Source of the DNA: Planctomycetota bacterium
GTDB lineage: Bacteria; Planctomycetota; SZUA-567
Direction of reading: 5' to 3'
Assembly (NCBI GenBank): GCA_031261425.1
Contig: JAISJR010000017.1
Coordinates: forward strand, 1 to 64,000
DNA length: 64,000 bases
Made by a program: the position numbers and the translations under genes
The notes under the pieces: generated by a model
Told to the model about the DNA's origin: nothing
Database searches by the model: none
The model's input: the letters and a program-made list of their open reading frames with translations, nothing else
Shown: in pieces, positions 33,743 to 42,387 of the stretch
Position numbering within the stretch: position 1 is the stretch's first letter
Layout of the letters: each line of letters opens with the position of its first letter

Positions 33743-35398
33743 ATGCAAATCCACTTCCTCCCCGACAACCGCACGGTCGAACTGTCCGCCGGCGAGTCGC
33801 TTCTCACGGCGGCGCGGCGCGCCGGCGTCGAATTAGCCGCGCCCTGCAACGGCGCGGGCGTGTGCGGCAAATGTTTGGTGCGCGTCGCGGCGGGTCAGTC
33901 CGCGCCGCTCGGCAAAAGCCGGCATTTCGCGCCCGCCGGCAGTTTGCTTGCCTGCGAAACGACCGCCGTGAGCGATTTAACCGTCGAAATTCCGCGAAAA
34001 AAAGAAACCGGTTTGCAAATCCACAATCACGGCGCGACGATTGAGGTCGAACTCGCGCCGGCAATCCGCAAACATTACGACGGCGCGAACACGCAAATTT
34101 TCGCGGGCGCCGAACTTCTCGGCACGGAAGCCGGCGACACGACCGCGCGCGTTTTCGGCGCGGTGATTGACATCGGCACGACGACGCTGGCGGTCGGGAT
34201 TATTGATTTACTCACCGGCGAAGAAGCGGCGGGCGCGACCGGTCTAAATCCGCAAACGAGTTACGCGCAGGACGTGTTGGGACGAATTCATTTCGCGAGC
34301 GGCGACGGCGGCTTAGCCATTTTACAGAGCGCGGTCGTCGCGGCGTTGAACGCGCTTATCGGCGAGGCGGCAGACGCGGCAAAAATCGACACGGCGCAAA
34401 TTTATGAAGCGGTCGTCAGCGGCAATACTTGTATGTTGCAGTTGGCGCTCGGACTCGACCCCGCGCCGCTCGGTCGGCATCCTTACGCGCCGTTTTTCGC
34501 CGGTAACGAAACGCGCCCCGCCGCCGGTTTGCGGATTGCGCCGTTCGGGCAAATTTACGCGCCGCCGAATATCGCCGGACATATCGGCGCGGATATTGTC
34601 AGCGGCATCGTCGCCACCGATTTGGCGGCGCGGCGCGGCACGACGTTGTTTGTCGATATCGGCACGAACGGCGAAATGGTCGTCGCGCAAGACGGCAAAA
34701 TGGTCGGCGCTTCGACCGCCGCCGGACCGGCGTTCGAGGGAATGAATATCGCCTGCGGGATGCGGGCGGCGGCGGGCGCGATTGAGCGCGTCAACATCGA
34801 GGGGGAAAATTTTCAACTCCGCGTGATTGGCGACGCGCCGCCGGTCGGCATTTGCGGAAGCGGACTGATGGATTTAGTCGGCGAACTGGCGCGTTGCGGC
34901 GTCATTGACGGCGGCGGACGATTAGGCGGCAATCGCGACCCGAACGCCTACGCGGCGAAAATTTTGGCGGAGCGCGGACGGCGCGTGGACGGCAAGGCGC
35001 GGCTGACGGTCGCGGACGCGGTTTATTTATCGCAAAAGGATTTGCGGCAGGTGCAATTGGCGAAAGGGGCGATTCGCGCCGGCGTCGATTTATTATTGAA
35101 AAACGCGGGCGTGGCGGCGGCGGCGGTGGACGAGGTGATTATCGCCGGTTCGTTCGGGTATCATTTGCGCGCCGAGAGTTTGCTCAATTTGGGCTTACTG
35201 CCGCGCGAATTGGCGGGAAAAATAAGTTTTGCCGGCAACACCTCGAAAAGCGGGGCGCGACTGTTTTTATTAAATCACGCCGAACGCGCCCGCGCGGCGG
35301 CGTTAGCCCGCGCCGTCCGCGCCGTCAATTTAGCCGAAGACGAAAGTTTCCAAACCGTCTTTATCGCGGCGATGGCGTTTCCGGCGGCGAGAGAATAG
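33743..35398 (+). CDS. RamA-type corrinoid-activating ferredoxin/ASKHA ATPase
   Basis: This 551-residue protein begins with a [2Fe-2S] ferredoxin domain: Cys35, Cys41, Cys44 (CNGAGVCGKC) and Cys71 (LACET). A linker to about residue 140 is followed by the ASKHA-fold ATPase domain (VIDIGTTTLAVGI; TLFVDIGTNGEMVV; IAGSFGYHLRAE). Proteins of this type use ATP to reduce inactive Co(II) corrinoid back to Co(I) on methyl-carrier proteins. It fits as the repair enzyme for the corrinoid protein at 31510. It closes the cluster and no convincing ribosome binding site is seen. Confidence 0.92.
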   Translation: MQIHFLPDNRTVELSAGESLLTAARRAGVELAAPCNGAGVCGKCLVRVAAGQSAPLGKSRHFAPAGSLLACETTAVSDLTVEIPRKKETGLQIHNHGATIEVELAPAIRKHYDGANTQIFAGAELLGTEAGDTTARVFGAVIDIGTTTLAVGIIDLLTGEEAAGATGLNPQTSYAQDVLGRIHFASGDGGLAILQSAVVAALNALIGEAADAAKIDTAQIYEAVVSGNTCMLQLALGLDPAPLGRHPYAPFFAGNETRPAAGLRIAPFGQIYAPPNIAGHIGADIVSGIVATDLAARRGTTLFVDIGTNGEMVVAQDGKMVGASTAAGPAFEGMNIACGMRAAAGAIERVNIEGENFQLRVIGDAPPVGICGSGLMDLVGELARCGVIDGGGRLGGNRDPNAYAAKILAERGRRVDGKARLTVADAVYLSQKDLRQVQLAKGAIRAGVDLLLKNAGVAAAAVDEVIIAGSFGYHLRAESLLNLGLLPRELAGKISFAGNTSKSGARLFLLNHAERARAAALARAVRAVNLAEDESFQTVFIAAMAFPAARE

Positions 35399-35502
35399 AC
35401 CTCGCGGCGAAGCGCGGAGATTGCTTATTGAATTTTTTTGTATCCTTACTACATTCCGCGCTCCGTTGGCGCAATGACCGCGACCGGCACCGGAGAAATG
35501 TT

Positions 35503-35712
35503 ATGCGCGAAATAAAAAACGGGTGGGCGGATACTTTCTGGGACGGCGCCGCTTACGACCAATTTATTGCTTCCCGACCGCAAGACCTTAACCATCGCGA
35601 ACGCCCCGCCGAACAAAATCTTTTCGCGTGGCTGGCGGCGGATGCCGACGCGCTCAAAAAAGGCGCCGACGGCGAAACTATGGACGAAACTTTACGCACT
35701 CTTTTATCGTAG
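35503..35712 (+). CDS. Small unknown protein, first of a pair
   Basis: This 69-residue protein has CGGAGAAA upstream of the ATG; a longer in-frame reading from 35428 lacks such a site. It is acidic and helical, with paired Trp (GWADTFWDGAAYDQFI) and a C-terminal DETLRTLL. Five bases separate it from the next gene, suggesting an operon. Not recognised. A toxin-antitoxin or regulator pair is one possibility without direct support. Confidence 0.55.
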   Translation: MREIKNGWADTFWDGAAYDQFIASRPQDLNHRERPAEQNLFAWLAADADALKKGADGETMDETLRTLLS

Positions 35713-35717
35713 AAATT

Positions 35718-36185
35718 ATGTTCGCCGATACCGCTTGTTATCAACCGTTGCCGAAAGAAAAAGCCGAAGCCATCGCGGATTTTCTTTATGACTGTTTGGG
35801 CGATTTGCCGGCGGCGTTAGGAATTAAAGATTTGCGCGTTTCCAAGCCGGCAATCGCCGAAATTATCGACCTCGTGGAACGCCGCCGCGTTTATTTCCGC
35901 GTTTTTCACGGTATTGAAATGGGCGAATTAAATGAAACCGCGCTTTACTGCTTCTGGTTTATTAAATTCGCCCCGCTCTATCATCCGCAATATCCCAACT
36001 GGCAAATCAACCTGCTCGCGGCGATGAAATTATTGATTGCGTTCGTCCGCCGCCGTCATCCCGCCGCGCCTCTGCCGAAACCGCTCATCCAAAAAATCGC
36101 CTACGCTTTTCGTTATCGCGACCTGTCCAAAGAAGCGGTAATGTTGTTGCTTGAAACCCTTGTCGCCAAACCTCGCGCCGACTAA
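35718..36185 (+). CDS. Unknown protein, second of a pair
   Basis: This 155-residue protein is probably all-helical and has no signal peptide. Visible stretches: PLPKEKAEAIADFLYDCLGDLP, VERRRVYFRVFHGIEMGELN and YCFWFIKFAPLYHPQYPNWQIN. It follows the 69-residue gene closely and lies before radA. Family not recognised. Base and codon use match the neighbours. Confidence 0.6.
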   Translation: MFADTACYQPLPKEKAEAIADFLYDCLGDLPAALGIKDLRVSKPAIAEIIDLVERRRVYFRVFHGIEMGELNETALYCFWFIKFAPLYHPQYPNWQINLLAAMKLLIAFVRRRHPAAPLPKPLIQKIAYAFRYRDLSKEAVMLLLETLVAKPRAD

Positions 36186-36264
36186 TCGCGACGGAATAAT
36201 CGCTTCACTTGCGCCAACCGTGTCAGCCCCATAATAGCCGGTTTTTCCCGCTCCGGCTTTCATA

Positions 36265-37626
36265 ATGGCAAAAACCAAAACGCAATTCGTTTGTCAGCAA
36301 TGCGGCTTCGTCACGCCGAATTGGAGCGGGCGCTGTCCGCAGTGCCGCGAGTGGAACGCGCTAGCGGAAGAAATTCCCGTCGCCGCGAAAACCGCCGGCT
36401 CAAAATCGGCGCGCGGCGGGCAAGCCGCTTGCCCCATCACCGCCGTTACCGCCGAACACACCGCGCGTCTCCCGACCGGCATCGTCGAACTCGACCGGAT
36501 TCTCGGCGGCGGACTCGTGCGCGGCGCGGCGATTCTCATCGGCGGCGAGCCGGGCGTCGGCAAATCCACTCTGCTAATGCAAGTCGCCAATTGGTTGGCG
36601 CAAACCGGTCTGACGATTCTTTACGTGACGGCGGAAGAGTCGGCGGCGCAGTTGCGCCTCCGCGCCGAGCGGCTGAACGCGCTGAACGACCGCCTGCTGA
36701 TTTTCGCCGAAAACAATCTCACCGAAATCGTCAAAACGCTCGACGCCGCCCGCGCCGACGTCGTGATTTTGGACTCGATTCAAATGGTCTATTGGGACGC
36801 GCTCGGCTCGACGCCCGGCTCGATTGGGCAAGTCCGCGAATGCGCGGCGGCGCTCGTCGCGCAAGCCAAGCGTTCCAACACGCCGCTGTTTTTAGTCGGA
36901 CACGTAACCAAAGACGGCGCCATCGCCGGACCGAAGGTCTTGGAACATTTGGTCGATGTCGTGTTGCAATTCGAAGGCGAGCGTTTTCACGCGGCGCGGA
37001 TTTTGCGCGCCGTCAAAAATCGCTACGGCGCGGTCAACGAACTCGGCGTCTTTGAAATGACCGGCGCGGGACTGGCGCCGATTGCCGACCCGTCGCAATT
37101 GTTTTTATCGGGGCGCGGCGAAAACAGCAGCGGCGCGGTTACGACGGCGACGTTGGAGGGCTCGCGCCCGTTTTTGTTGGAGGCGCAGGCGCTCGTCGTG
37201 CCGGGTTTTCCGGGCAACGCCAAACGGCAAATGAGCGGCGTGGACCGCCAACGGGCGCAGATGTTGCTCGCGGTGTTGGAAAAACGCGCCGACTTGACGC
37301 TGTATGACAAAGACGTTTTTCTGAACGTCGCGGGCGGCGCGGAATTGAGCGAACCCGGCGGCGATTTGGCGGTGGCGCTGGCGGTGGCGTCGAGTTTGCG
37401 CGAGGTGGTTTTTCCGCGCGAGACGATTGTGATTGGCGAGGTCGGTTTGGGCGGCGAAATTCGCCCCGTGCATCAGCCCGACGCGCGTCTCGCCGAAGCC
37501 GAGCGTTTGGGATTCAAACGGGCGCTGTTGCCGCAGGGCAACAAACTCACCGACAAACATAAAATTGCCGTTGAGCGCGTCGGCAAAATCGACGAGGCGT
37601 TGCAAGTGTTGCAAGTTCAGAGTTGA
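36265..37626 (+). CDS. radA: DNA repair protein RadA
   Basis: This 453-residue RecA-like ATPase/helicase promotes branch migration in recombinational repair. In order: an N-terminal zinc finger (Cys10, Cys13, Cys24, Cys27), Walker A GGEPGVGKS at 93-101, the RadA motif KNRYG near residue 251, and a C-terminal Lon-like domain (GGAELSEPGGDLAVALAVAS; GEVGLGGEIRPV). Length is normal for the family. The last residues, QVQS, and the stop come from a GTTCAGAGTTGAG heptamer. Confidence 0.96.
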   Translation: MAKTKTQFVCQQCGFVTPNWSGRCPQCREWNALAEEIPVAAKTAGSKSARGGQAACPITAVTAEHTARLPTGIVELDRILGGGLVRGAAILIGGEPGVGKSTLLMQVANWLAQTGLTILYVTAEESAAQLRLRAERLNALNDRLLIFAENNLTEIVKTLDAARADVVILDSIQMVYWDALGSTPGSIGQVRECAAALVAQAKRSNTPLFLVGHVTKDGAIAGPKVLEHLVDVVLQFEGERFHAARILRAVKNRYGAVNELGVFEMTGAGLAPIADPSQLFLSGRGENSSGAVTTATLEGSRPFLLEAQALVVPGFPGNAKRQMSGVDRQRAQMLLAVLEKRADLTLYDKDVFLNVAGGAELSEPGGDLAVALAVASSLREVVFPRETIVIGEVGLGGEIRPVHQPDARLAEAERLGFKRALLPQGNKLTDKHKIAVERVGKIDEALQVLQVQS

Positions 37627-37925
37627 GCAAAGGTTGCGCTTCGCGCATTTTTAATATAACTCCTCCGCTAAACTCTTAACTCGACTTACGCATTCAATAA
37701 AAAGACGCAAATTTTTACGAATAAAAAAAAGAGATTTGTTGTCCACGAATTACACGAATTACACGAAGTTAAAGAGCCGAAAAACGGACAAAAAAAATTG
37801 GGAAAGCACACCAACCTTCGCTTCGCTCGGTTTCGTGTTAATTCGTTTAATTCGTGAAAATTCGTGTTAAGTTCTTTTCGTGTTCATTCGTGGCTTCTCT
37901 TTTTTTTTGCGCGTAACTCGAGTTT
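37627..37925. repeat. Repeat-filled gap between convergent radA and argH
   Basis: The first 60 bases are heptamer-like sequence. From about 37735 an inverted repeat of the CACGAATTA family follows: GTCCACGAATTACACGAATT on the left, AATTCGTTTAATTCGTGAA and ATTCGTGGC on the right, around CCTTCGCTTCGCTCGG. The end is ATTAAAA heptamer sequence that runs into the argH 3' end. No gene is seen. Confidence 0.8.
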
Positions 37926-39311
37926 TTAATTCTTAATTTTTAATTGTCTTTTCCACCGCGCCAGAGATTTTTTCACCTCGACCGTGCCGGCGCTACCGGC
38001 GGAACGATAGGCGTTCGGCAACGTTTGCGGATTTAAGCGCGGCAGTAAATCATCACCGATGGACGCGCAAACAGACCGCATTTCATCTAACGACAAGTCG
38101 GCGAGGCGGCGGTTGGTGTCTTCCGCTATTCGCACCAATTCGCCGGAAATCCGGTGCGCGTCGCGGAACGGAATCTTTTTTTCGACCAAGTATTCCGCCA
38201 GCGCCGTCGCTTCTAAAAAGCCGTCCGCCAACATCGCCGCCGCGCGTTTTTTAGCAAACGCCAGCGTCGGGAGAAATTCGGCGAAACAGGTCAGCGTCAA
38301 TTCCGCCGTCGCGACCGCGCTAAACAGCGGCGTTTTATCTTCTTGTAAGTCGCGGTTATAGGTCAGCGGCAGACCTTTCATAATGGTCAGCAACGTCGTC
38401 AGCGCCCCGAAAATCGCGCCGGTTTTGCCGCGCGTCAATTCAAGGAAATCCGGGTTGCGCTTCTGCGGCATAATCGAACTGCCGGTGCTCCACGCATCGT
38501 CGAGTTTGATTAACCGCCATTCGGAACTCGCCCATAAAATCAGGTCTTCGCTGAGCCGCGACAGATGCACAAATAAAATCGCCAGCGCCGAGAGCGTCTC
38601 AATCACAAAATCGCGGTCGGACACCGCGTCCATACTGTTGGCGCACAGTCCGGCGAAACCGAGTTCTTGCGCGACAAATTCGCGGTCAATCGGCAAGGTC
38701 GTGCCGGCTAACGCGCAGGCGCCGAGCGGCAAAAGATTGACGCGCCGGTTGGCGTCGGCGAGGCGGTCAAAGTCGCGCTCCCACATTTCGACATAGGCGA
38801 GTAAATGTTGCGCGAGCAACACCGGTTGCGCCCGTTGCAAATGGGTGTAGCCCGGAATGACGAGTTCTTTTTCGCGGTCGGCGACGGCGACGGCGGCGGC
38901 TTGCGTTCGGCGGAGCAATTTTTGCAAACCGGCGATTTTGTCGCGCAACCACAAACGCAAATCGGTGGCGACCTGGTCGTTGCGACTGCGGGCGGTGTGT
39001 AGGCGTTTCGCCGGCTCGCCGGCGATTGCCGTCAACCGCGCCTCAATCGCCATATGAATGTCTTCGTCCGCGGCGCGATAGACGAACGCGCCGCCGGCGA
39101 TTTCTTTTTCCACCTGCGCCAAGCCGCGCTTGATGCTCGCCCAATCCGAAGCGGTTATGAGTTTGACGCGCGCGAGCATCGCGGCGTGGGCGAGCGAGCC
39201 GCGAATATCGACGCGCGCCAATTCGCGGTCGTAGGACAACGACTCGCTGAATTTTTCCAACAACGGGTGCGTGCCTTTTTTGAAGCGCCCGTGCCAAAGT
39301 TTATCGGTCAT
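37926..39311 (-). CDS. argH: Argininosuccinate lyase
   Basis: This 461-residue enzyme splits argininosuccinate into arginine and fumarate in arginine synthesis. Family signature GSSIMPQKRNPDFLELTRGK is present, as are HTARSRNDQVATDLRLW and PGYTHLQRAQPVLLAQHLLAY. The start is the ATG matching MTDKLWHGRF, preceded by GGAGAAAATA. The C-terminal residues QLKIKN and the stop are encoded by the AT-rich repeat. Two tiny frames lie just before it (39301-39369 and 39401-39484); the first overlaps the argH start and shares the sequence CGCCGGAGAAAATAATG with it. Confidence 0.96.
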   Translation of the reverse strand: MTDKLWHGRFKKGTHPLLEKFSESLSYDRELARVDIRGSLAHAAMLARVKLITASDWASIKRGLAQVEKEIAGGAFVYRAADEDIHMAIEARLTAIAGEPAKRLHTARSRNDQVATDLRLWLRDKIAGLQKLLRRTQAAAVAVADREKELVIPGYTHLQRAQPVLLAQHLLAYVEMWERDFDRLADANRRVNLLPLGACALAGTTLPIDREFVAQELGFAGLCANSMDAVSDRDFVIETLSALAILFVHLSRLSEDLILWASSEWRLIKLDDAWSTGSSIMPQKRNPDFLELTRGKTGAIFGALTTLLTIMKGLPLTYNRDLQEDKTPLFSAVATAELTLTCFAEFLPTLAFAKKRAAAMLADGFLEATALAEYLVEKKIPFRDAHRISGELVRIAEDTNRRLADLSLDEMRSVCASIGDDLLPRLNPQTLPNAYRSAGSAGTVEVKKSLARWKRQLKIKN

Positions 39312-39400
39312 TATTTTCTCCGGCGGCGCGGATGCGGATTGCCAACGCCCGCGCACAATTATTCGCCATTATTTTCTCCGGCGGAGCGAATGGCGAGCGC

Positions 39401-39484
39401 TCATTTCCGGCGCGTCCGGCGCGGGGCGTGTTTCCACTGCTTGCGCTCGTCGGCGCTCAAAATCCCGCGCACGCCAATGCCCAT
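39401..39484 (-). pseudogene. Remnant of an Rpn-type gene
   Basis: A 27-codon frame with GGGAGATA upstream contains GILSADERK, which matches LMILSADERK in the intact Rpn-type protein encoded just upstream on the same strand. I read it as a decayed end of a second copy. Confidence 0.5.
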
Positions 39485-39486
39485 AT

Positions 39487-40371
39487 TTATCTCCCGATTA
39501 TTGTCAAAATTTCAAGCGGTGTTTTCCCGCTCTTCAAGAGGGAAAGAAAAAATTCGCGCTCTTTTTCTCTACCTATCTCTATCCCCTCTTTTTTCCCTTC
39601 TCTTTTTCCTTCTCGCTTTGCCCCCTGAAGCCGCGACTGTTCGTCGCGCCACAGTTTCAGGCGGGATTCATACAACATCCGCTTGCGCTCGTCGGCGCTT
39701 AAAATCATCAATTCGCCGAACGCCTTTTTTATCACCGGATTCTTTGCGCTTGCCATCGTAAATTCCTCCTCCGTTTGGGCGCCGATAAAGGCGAGCCAAT
39801 CCACTAACGAACTTTCTTCGCGCGGCGCCGCTCGACCTTTGGGCAGTTTGGTTAAATCCAACACGTCAATTTCCAACAAATCATTAAACGGAAAATGTTC
39901 CGTGTTTTCCAACAACGAAAAGACCGTATGAAAACGCGCCGTTTCCGTTATCAGCGGGAAATTGGCGATGACGATTGACACCGACGGCTTGATGACGTCG
40001 TAGGTTTTGCCGCTATGCATTTGCTCGGTTATCATTTTGGCTAAATAATAGGTGAGACGCGAGCGCATTGCCTCGACTTCCAAAACCTGAATCTCCACGT
40101 CGATAATTTTCCCCGACGCGGTTTTTATTTTCACGTCGAGAATGCCTAATTTATCGTCGAGCGCTTCCCGTTGCAGATGCGGGTCAACAAACACCAATTT
40201 ATCAAACTCGCCGGCGGGAATATGCAACACCGCTTGCAGGAAATCCGCCAACAAGTCGGAGTTTTTCTCATTCCCGAACAGCCACTTGAATACCATATCG
40301 ACCACCGGCAACAGTATCTTCGGCGCGCCGGTCGCGGACGGGATTGGCGGCGTTTTCGCTTTCTTTGCCAT
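39487..40371 (-). CDS. Rpn-family PD-(D/E)XK nuclease / putative transposase
   Basis: This 294-residue protein starts at the ATG with GGAG nine bases upstream. It belongs to the family of recombination-promoting nucleases once called putative transposases. The fold is marked by LPVVDMVFKWLFGNEKNSDLL, followed by the nuclease core KLGILDVKIK and DVEIQV (acidic residues of the PD-(D/E)XK site). A charged repeat region (REGKREGKKEGIEIGREKE) and a short helix (LLKSGKTPLEILTIIGR) close it. Such genes spread and decay readily; a fragment lies beside it. Cellular role uncertain. Confidence 0.82.
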   Translation of the reverse strand: MAKKAKTPPIPSATGAPKILLPVVDMVFKWLFGNEKNSDLLADFLQAVLHIPAGEFDKLVFVDPHLQREALDDKLGILDVKIKTASGKIIDVEIQVLEVEAMRSRLTYYLAKMITEQMHSGKTYDVIKPSVSIVIANFPLITETARFHTVFSLLENTEHFPFNDLLEIDVLDLTKLPKGRAAPREESSLVDWLAFIGAQTEEEFTMASAKNPVIKKAFGELMILSADERKRMLYESRLKLWRDEQSRLQGAKREGKREGKKEGIEIGREKEREFFLSLLKSGKTPLEILTIIGR

Positions 40372-40501
40372 TACGGTCTCCGGTTTATCGCGCTCAACGG
40401 CGCGGACATCGCGCAAGCGACGCCGCGTAACGCTCGCCGGCGCCTCACTCTCGGTAGTCCGCGGAGGTGAATTCGCCGCGCCGTCCTCCGGTCTATCGCT
40501 C

Positions 40502-40747
40502 TCACGCAAATTTGGGCAAAAGGTAATCGACGGTGCCGGTCATCGTCGCGAGTCGCGGATAGTCCGCTTCCGGCACCGTGATTTTATGCTCTTTTTTCAG
40601 CGTCATCACGATGTCGAGGAAGTCCATACTGTCCAACCCCATCTGGTCGCGCAACGGCTGGTCGTCCTGAATTTTACCGGCGTCTTCGTCCGGCGCGATT
40701 TCCGCGATAATTTCCACTACAATTTGGCGCACTTCGTCGCGAGTCAT
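40502..40747 (-). CDS. Acyl carrier protein
   Basis: This 81-residue four-helix carrier has the phosphopantetheine site GLDSMD, with Ser40 as the attachment residue. The start is the ATG after GGAGACAGTT; the longer frame upstream is not supported. It is acidic at the start and fairly basic near the end (KKEHKITVPEADYPRLA). No fatty-acid or polyketide genes are adjacent; its only close neighbour is the methionine-synthase activation-domain gene 93 bases upstream on the same strand. Confidence 0.85.
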   Translation of the reverse strand: MTRDEVRQIVVEIIAEIAPDEDAGKIQDDQPLRDQMGLDSMDFLDIVMTLKKEHKITVPEADYPRLATMTGTVDYLLPKFA

Positions 40748-40839
40748 AACTGTCTCCTTCGGCAAATAAAAAAATTTTGGGTCATCACGGTAGTTGTGGC
40801 GAAAGGAAGCGCGCGATTGTTGCGGGCGGCGCGGCATTT

Positions 40840-41460
40840 TCAAGCGACGAGCCCTTTGACGGCGGTTACGGATTTTTCAGGGAGTAATTGTAGCCGGTCG
40901 GTAACGGTTACGCCGAGCGCGGACAGCGACAAAATTTCGGCGAATTGCGCTTGCGCGGACAGCGACCAGTCGCCGTAACCCGGCGAAAAGCGCGGTCGCC
41001 CGCGTCCGGCGCTTCGATAGGCGCGCGCGCAATACTCGTCGATGTGGTCGAGCGCCGCTTCGACGGTTTCCGTGCCGACCGCGTCATAGACCAACGCCGC
41101 CGCGCCGTCGCCGGCGGCGATTTTGGCGCTCGCCGCGCGCGGCAACGCTTCGCCAATCGTCGCCGCCATAATGGCGACTTGCGCGCTACCGCGCAAATTG
41201 TCGGCTAATTTCGCGGAATGAAAAACGACGCCGCCCGCGAGTTCCACGACGTCCGCGTCGCAACGAATGAGCGGCAGGACGACGGCGCGTCCGCGCGGCT
41301 CGCACAGCAAAAACGCCGCGTTTATCCAGTCGCGGATTTTCCGCGTTTGCGCCGCCGGCGTGAGCGACGAACGGTTATAGCCGAGCCGCGCCCAGATGCG
41401 TTTTTCCGGCAACGGCACGGCGAGCGCGTTGAAATTTTTCAGCGATAATCGGTCGGTCAT
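40840..41460 (-). CDS. Stand-alone methionine-synthase activation domain (AdoMet-binding)
   Basis: This 206-residue protein resembles the C-terminal domain of MetH that binds S-adenosylmethionine and re-methylates oxidised cobalamin. The key block is GRPRFSPGYGDWSLSAQAQF, the known AdoMet-binding motif (RxSPGYGD...Q), followed by LGVTVTDRLQLLPEKSV. There is no homocysteine, folate or B12 domain. It could serve a split methionine synthase elsewhere or reactivate another corrinoid protein, possibly that of the 16.7-35.4 kb cluster; this is inference. The start is the ATG of MTDRLSLKNF, with GGAAGAG upstream. Confidence 0.8.
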   Translation of the reverse strand: MTDRLSLKNFNALAVPLPEKRIWARLGYNRSSLTPAAQTRKIRDWINAAFLLCEPRGRAVVLPLIRCDADVVELAGGVVFHSAKLADNLRGSAQVAIMAATIGEALPRAASAKIAAGDGAAALVYDAVGTETVEAALDHIDEYCARAYRSAGRGRPRFSPGYGDWSLSAQAQFAEILSLSALGVTVTDRLQLLPEKSVTAVKGLVA

Positions 41461-41757
41461 TTTGCTCTTCCTTTTAGCGGTCGGAGAGCAGACATAATAC
41501 CCCAATTCCCGCTTTTTGTTATCCGGTAATTTAAGCCGCTCACCCCCGCCGATTGCCGGCGGATAGTCCGCCCCAGCCCTCCGTAGAGGGGAATTGGCGT
41601 TGCCGCGCTTCGCGCAACTCTCCCCCGCCCTCGAACGGGCGCGAAGAAAATAATAAAAAAAAATTATTTTTTTTTGTTATGATGAGGGGATGGACGGACA
41701 ATGTAGGTGTAAGGCAAAAATAATTTTTCCCGCTTTTCTTACGAAAGGACGACTACC

Positions 41758-42387
41758 ATGGCTGAACCCACTACTGCCGCGCTCGCGGCGCCCACCCCGC
41801 TGTTAGACCATTTGTCCAGTCGCGGCAAATCGCAGGCGGCGCAAATGCTGAAACAACGCGGCTACCTGTTGTCGAAAAACGACAATATGGCGTTCGACGC
41901 CTATATCAGTTTCGGCAAAGACCTCGAAGGTGAAAGCACGGACGACGGGCACAAGAAATGGATTGCGGTGCGCGGCATCGACTTCGGCGCCTCTTTGCCG
42001 ATTAAGCGCTCGCGGAGCGACGGCGGCGCGGACACGGTTGACCGCCCGCATTTCGAGACCTTCTTTTTCACCAAAGACCTCGACAAGGCGACGCCGAATT
42101 TGCTGAAAGCGTGCGCCACCGGTCAAAAATTCGACACCGTTACGTTGGATTTGTGCGTGATGTTGGCGAACGCGAAAAAACCGTATCTCACCGTTACGTA
42201 TGAAAAAGTGTATGTAACGTCGCTGAGTTCGGTCGCCGCCGCCGACGACGATTCCATTCCGACGGAATTGGTCGGACTGAGTTTCGGGAAAATAAAAATC
42301 ACCTATCAGCCGGTCGATTTGGTGAAAGCGGCTTTAGGCGGCAAGGTGGAAGCGGAGTTTGATTTGTCGGCGTTGACCTACAAATAG
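41758..42387 (+). CDS. hcp: Hcp-family T6SS tube protein with N-terminal extension
   Basis: This 209-residue protein contains a full Hcp core from about residue 44 (MAFDAYISFGKDLEGESTDDGHKKWIAVRGIDFGASLPI) to the end. About 43 residues precede the core (LLDHLSSRGKSQAAQMLKQRGYLLSKND), which ordinary Hcp lack. The ATG at 41758 has AAAGGACG upstream, so the extension appears real. Hcp hexamers stack to form the tube. A TATGAT box at 41678-41683 inside AT-rich DNA may be its promoter. The stop codon lies in the first bases of a small inverted-repeat element. Confidence 0.85.
   Translation: MAEPTTAALAAPTPLLDHLSSRGKSQAAQMLKQRGYLLSKNDNMAFDAYISFGKDLEGESTDDGHKKWIAVRGIDFGASLPIKRSRSDGGADTVDRPHFETFFFTKDLDKATPNLLKACATGQKFDTVTLDLCVMLANAKKPYLTVTYEKVYVTSLSSVAAADDDSIPTELVGLSFGKIKITYQPVDLVKAALGGKVEAEFDLSALTYK

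Noticed and set aside
41641-41690. Intrinsic terminator in the A/T-rich run before hcp1
   Set aside because: The A9-TTATT-T9 stretch can pair but has no GC stem; a promoter region with TATGAT is a better reading.
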